From assembly GCA_947627825.1 (NCBI GenBank), contig CANQXO010000088.1, positions 1-5,396 on the forward strand: a stretch of DNA of 5,396 nucleotides. Direction: 5' to 3'. Source of the DNA: an uncultured Clostridia bacterium. GTDB taxonomy: Bacteria > Bacillota_A > Clostridia > TANB77 > CAG-508. The notes under the pieces are model-generated. The model did no database searches, was not told the DNA's origin, and saw only the letters and a list, made by a program, of their open reading frames with translations. A program made the translations under genes and the position numbers. Below, piece by piece: positions 3,089 through 5,396 of the stretch. Position 1 is the stretch's first letter. Each line of letters opens with the position of its first letter.

Positions 3089-5396
3089 GTATTTTCAACG
3101 CTTTCAGCGTTTTGCCAGACCAAGAAGTTCTAGAGTTAACTTTAGCTGTAAAAGAAAAGACATTTAGCGCAAGTAGTGCACTTCAAGATGTAATTGTAGA
3201 CAATGAAACAAGTGAAATTACATTAAATGTTGATACAACAAAAACAAGTAGTAAGCTTGAATTTACTTTAACTGGTATACCAACAGGTACAACTTTCTCA
3301 AGTGAAGGAATTACTGCTGGTACACTTGGAACTAATGGAAATTTAAAATTAACAGTACCTAATACAGTTAATGATTATACATTTACTTTAACAAATGATG
3401 GAAAAGTAAAAAATGTAACTATTCATGTTGTAGATGCAACAATGCCAACAAGTTTTAAATTCCAAGAACTTAGAGATAATGATGTAAATACAATAACTGA
3501 TTCTATTGTAAAGACAAATACACAAAAAGTTTCAACAACTAACGGCTCATCAACTACATTTAGTGCAACAGCACCAATATACTATGGTAACGTTAACCTT
3601 ATGAGCAAATATTCTACAGAAGATGCAGGCAAATATTATAGAGTTAGAGTTCATGTTGAAGGTTTAGCTAATGATAAGGTAGAAGCTGTAAATAAAGATA
3701 CAAAGAAAGTATATAATACTGTACCAGTTCCAGATAGTACAACAGATGTATATGTATTATTAGATGCAAATGAATCAACTACTAATATAGTAATGAAAAA
3801 TAAAAAAGCATCAAATAAACAAGTAGCAGCAGCTACAGCTAAGGAAGTAAAATTTGAATCTACATCTGCTATTTGGATTCATAATGCAACTAAAACATCT
3901 GTATATGGTACACAAACAAACCAAGCTGTTTCATCAGTTGAAAAGAATGACAAAGATGATAAAGTTGTAGATGTAGCAATTGATTATGCTCTTTTAACAC
4001 AAAAAATAAAATTAACTATGACCGATGGAAATGTAACAGGTGTAGCACAAAATGCAGATGGTGAAACTTTAGTACCAGTTGTATTATATTTAAATAATTC
4101 AACAAGTGAAGATTTAAGAACATCAACTATAAATGCTATTTATACTGACGATACAAATGTTAAATTAGAAAAAGCTTATGCAAAAAATGGTAATTTAAAT
4201 GTTTGGATTAATCCATCTAACAAAGAAGATATAACATTTACACTAAAATATAAATTATCAAATAATGAAATAGAAGAATTACCTATTACATTAAAAATTC
4301 ATGATGGTTCTGATGTTAAAGCCACATCTACTGTTGAAAAAGACAATTTAGAAGCTATTAGAAATATTAATGTAGGTAATTTGTCTGGAGATGCTCAAAC
4401 AATAACATATGATGTATATACATATGCTATAGAAGAAACTACTGTTGATGGAGAAGCTGGTAGATATTATACTATGGTAATTAAAACTAATATTCCTGTT
4501 GCAGATTTAAAATTAGGTAATGCTGTTATACCAGAAGAAGATATAGTTTCTGATTATGAATTTAAAGTTACATTAGATGCTCTAAAAATTGATGCTGATG
4601 GTGAAGCAATTACATTAAAAAATAACTACAAACCTAGTGATACAGGTACAACAATTACATTAAAACCTAGTGAAAAATCAAACGTAAAAACTCGTGAAAA
4701 AGCGTTAGGAGGAACATATGTAAATGATCAATTTAAGGCAAGTGAAGCAGAATTAACAGGTATTACAGTAGTTGAACCAAAAGCAGAAGTAAAGAATGTA
4801 AATCTTCCTACTTTAAACTCAAATCTAATTGAATGTAAAAAACTAAATTGGTGGGAAGAAAGCCAGCATATTTCAAAAGTTAATGATACTGATATAATAA
4901 AAGTTAAATTACCTTTAGATAAGATATCTGAAATCACAGTAAATGGCAAAAAAGGTAAATGGATTGTAATGTATATTGCAGTTAGTAGTAATAATATAAA
5001 AGATGAAAATAATGATGCAGAAAATGGAATAATTATAGATACATCAAATATATCATCATTGTTAACTCAAAATAAACTTCAAGATGATTACCTTGTTCCA
5101 GTTTGGATTGACTTAGAAAATCCTGCGGTAGTTGCTGCAACAAGTAAACAAGGTACAACTTCTAGTACTCCAGTTACTATTAAATTCAGCCATTCAAATC
5201 CAGTATTAGAAACAAATAGTATTGATGTAGTATTTGAAAACATTACATCAAATAAAACTGTAGATTTATCTGATATAGAAGAACCTACTGCAGGTAACGT
5301 AAATACATCAACTAATGCCACAACAGAAGAAAAGCAAGTAGAATACCAAAAATGGCTTGGCGATGCACAAAATACAGGAAAAACAATAAATCCAAC
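3076..5396 (+). CDS. Large surface-type protein, start-less and partial (right cassette)
   Basis: An uninterrupted frame runs from just after a TAA at 3070-3072 to the right edge, over 770 codons. The product is rich in Thr, Asn, Lys, Val and Asp, almost free of Cys, and alternates short beta-strand patterns with turns, as in secreted cell-surface or adhesin-like proteins. Three degenerate repeats share G-K/R-Y/W with hydrophobic strands, then D-Y-x-V-x-L/I-D; they begin at GKYYRV (3628), GRYYTM (4459) and GKWIVM (4954). No anchor is visible because the C-terminus is outside the window. The start is unresolved: a TTG at 3076 is the only candidate near the 5' end, with no ribosome binding site and no signal peptide. 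The frame enters through FSVLPDQEV, matching LPDQEV of the left cassette, then diverges. I take it as a silent cassette needing a start and signal peptide from elsewhere, or a gene whose 5' end has been disrupted. Confidence 0.75.
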   Translation, partial: MLKCCIFNAFSVLPDQEVLELTLAVKEKTFSASSALQDVIVDNETSEITLNVDTTKTSSKLEFTLTGIPTGTTFSSEGITAGTLGTNGNLKLTVPNTVNDYTFTLTNDGKVKNVTIHVVDATMPTSFKFQELRDNDVNTITDSIVKTNTQKVSTTNGSSTTFSATAPIYYGNVNLMSKYSTEDAGKYYRVRVHVEGLANDKVEAVNKDTKKVYNTVPVPDSTTDVYVLLDANESTTNIVMKNKKASNKQVAAATAKEVKFESTSAIWIHNATKTSVYGTQTNQAVSSVEKNDKDDKVVDVAIDYALLTQKIKLTMTDGNVTGVAQNADGETLVPVVLYLNNSTSEDLRTSTINAIYTDDTNVKLEKAYAKNGNLNVWINPSNKEDITFTLKYKLSNNEIEELPITLKIHDGSDVKATSTVEKDNLEAIRNINVGNLSGDAQTITYDVYTYAIEETTVDGEAGRYYTMVIKTNIPVADLKLGNAVIPEEDIVSDYEFKVTLDALKIDADGEAITLKNNYKPSDTGTTITLKPSEKSNVKTREKALGGTYVNDQFKASEAELTGITVVEPKAEVKNVNLPTLNSNLIECKKLNWWEESQHISKVNDTDIIKVKLPLDKISEITVNGKKGKWIVMYIAVSSNNIKDENNDAENGIIIDTSNISSLLTQNKLQDDYLVPVWIDLENPAVVAATSKQGTTSSTPVTIKFSHSNPVLETNSIDVVFENITSNKTVDLSDIEEPTAGNVNTSTNATTEEKQVEYQKWLGDAQNTGKTINP
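3089..3130. repeat. Inverted repeat block B, right copy (cassette junction)
   Basis: The 42-base plus-strand counterpart of 112-154 contains the palindrome AACGCT-TTC-AGCGTT (3097-3111) and the shared TGCCAGACCAAGAAGTTC. It marks the beginning of the long surface reading frame; homology with the left cassette ends right after it. The T-run here is one base shorter than in the left copy, which changes which upstream frame joins to LPDQEV. Confidence 0.8.

Noticed and set aside
3097..3111. A dif-type XerC/XerD site
   Set aside because: Arms of six bases around three are too short for the 28-bp dif layout, and the flanks are not dyad-symmetric.
112..3130. attL/attR ends of an integrated element
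   Set aside because: Integration sites of such elements are direct repeats; these blocks are inverted, and no integrase is present.
3084..3167. ATG at 3084 as the start of the large surface protein
   Set aside because: It lies in a different frame from the long reading frame, stops at 3165-3167 and has no ribosome binding site.
4728..4949. 73-codon frame on the minus strand inside the large surface gene
   Set aside because: It is a shadow of the intact plus-strand frame, with no promoter or ribosome binding site.
5088..5321. 77-codon frame on the minus strand near the right edge
   Set aside because: It is antisense to the same surface gene; the apparent protein is a by-product of Thr- and Asn-rich codons on the plus strand.

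Overview
The window is strongly AT-rich with no rRNA or tRNA. Tryptophan is always TGG, ribosome binding sites are AGGAGG-like and promoters have TTGACA/TATAAT boxes. This fits a low-GC Bacillota-type (Firmicutes) bacterium. The genus cannot be named from the sequence. The contents are accessory throughout: surface-protein gene pieces, toxin-antitoxin modules, an orphan ATPase and gene debris.

Layout. Positions 1-196 (minus) are the 5' end of a secreted or surface protein gene with a signal-peptide-like N-terminus; it runs off the left edge. Positions 245-496 hold a compact two-RNA locus: a strong promoter, an RNA that starts with a hairpin masking its ribosome binding site, a 21-residue hydrophobic peptide, a terminator usable from both sides, and a strong convergent promoter for a short antisense RNA. 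The antisense RNA also carries the complement of the peptide's start region. This is the architecture of the par/fst type I toxin-antitoxin loci. Positions 534-648 are a broken HEPN-like gene fragment. Positions 649-1133 (minus) are a RelE/ParE-family toxin and its ribbon-helix-helix antitoxin, with promoter and operator-like repeats. Positions 1190-1505 are intergenic, with a possible 41-residue membrane peptide (minus), a 13-bp hairpin and the promoter of the next gene. Positions 1548-2732 (plus) are an AAA_14/DUF4143 ATPase, followed by a terminator-like hairpin. From about 3076 to the right edge (plus) runs a very long, Thr/Asn/Lys-rich surface-type reading frame with no convincing start codon.

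The two surface-protein pieces point outward from the central segment and share two blocks of nearly identical sequence in inverted orientation (184-219 with 2774-2809, and 112-154 with 3089-3130). The second block contains a small palindrome, and the protein sequences diverge just after it. The roughly 3-kb centre carrying the toxin-antitoxin modules and the ATPase is therefore bounded by inverted repeats lying at the 5' ends of two different surface genes. This suggests an invertible or cassette-exchanging antigen locus, but no recombinase is in the window and inversion is not shown. The right-hand cassette is separated from its ATG-containing block by about 280 bp of unrelated sequence and looks silent in this arrangement.

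The most notable items are the par/fst-like type I locus with an unfamiliar, unusually short peptide, and the inverted-repeat-bounded pair of surface-protein cassettes.
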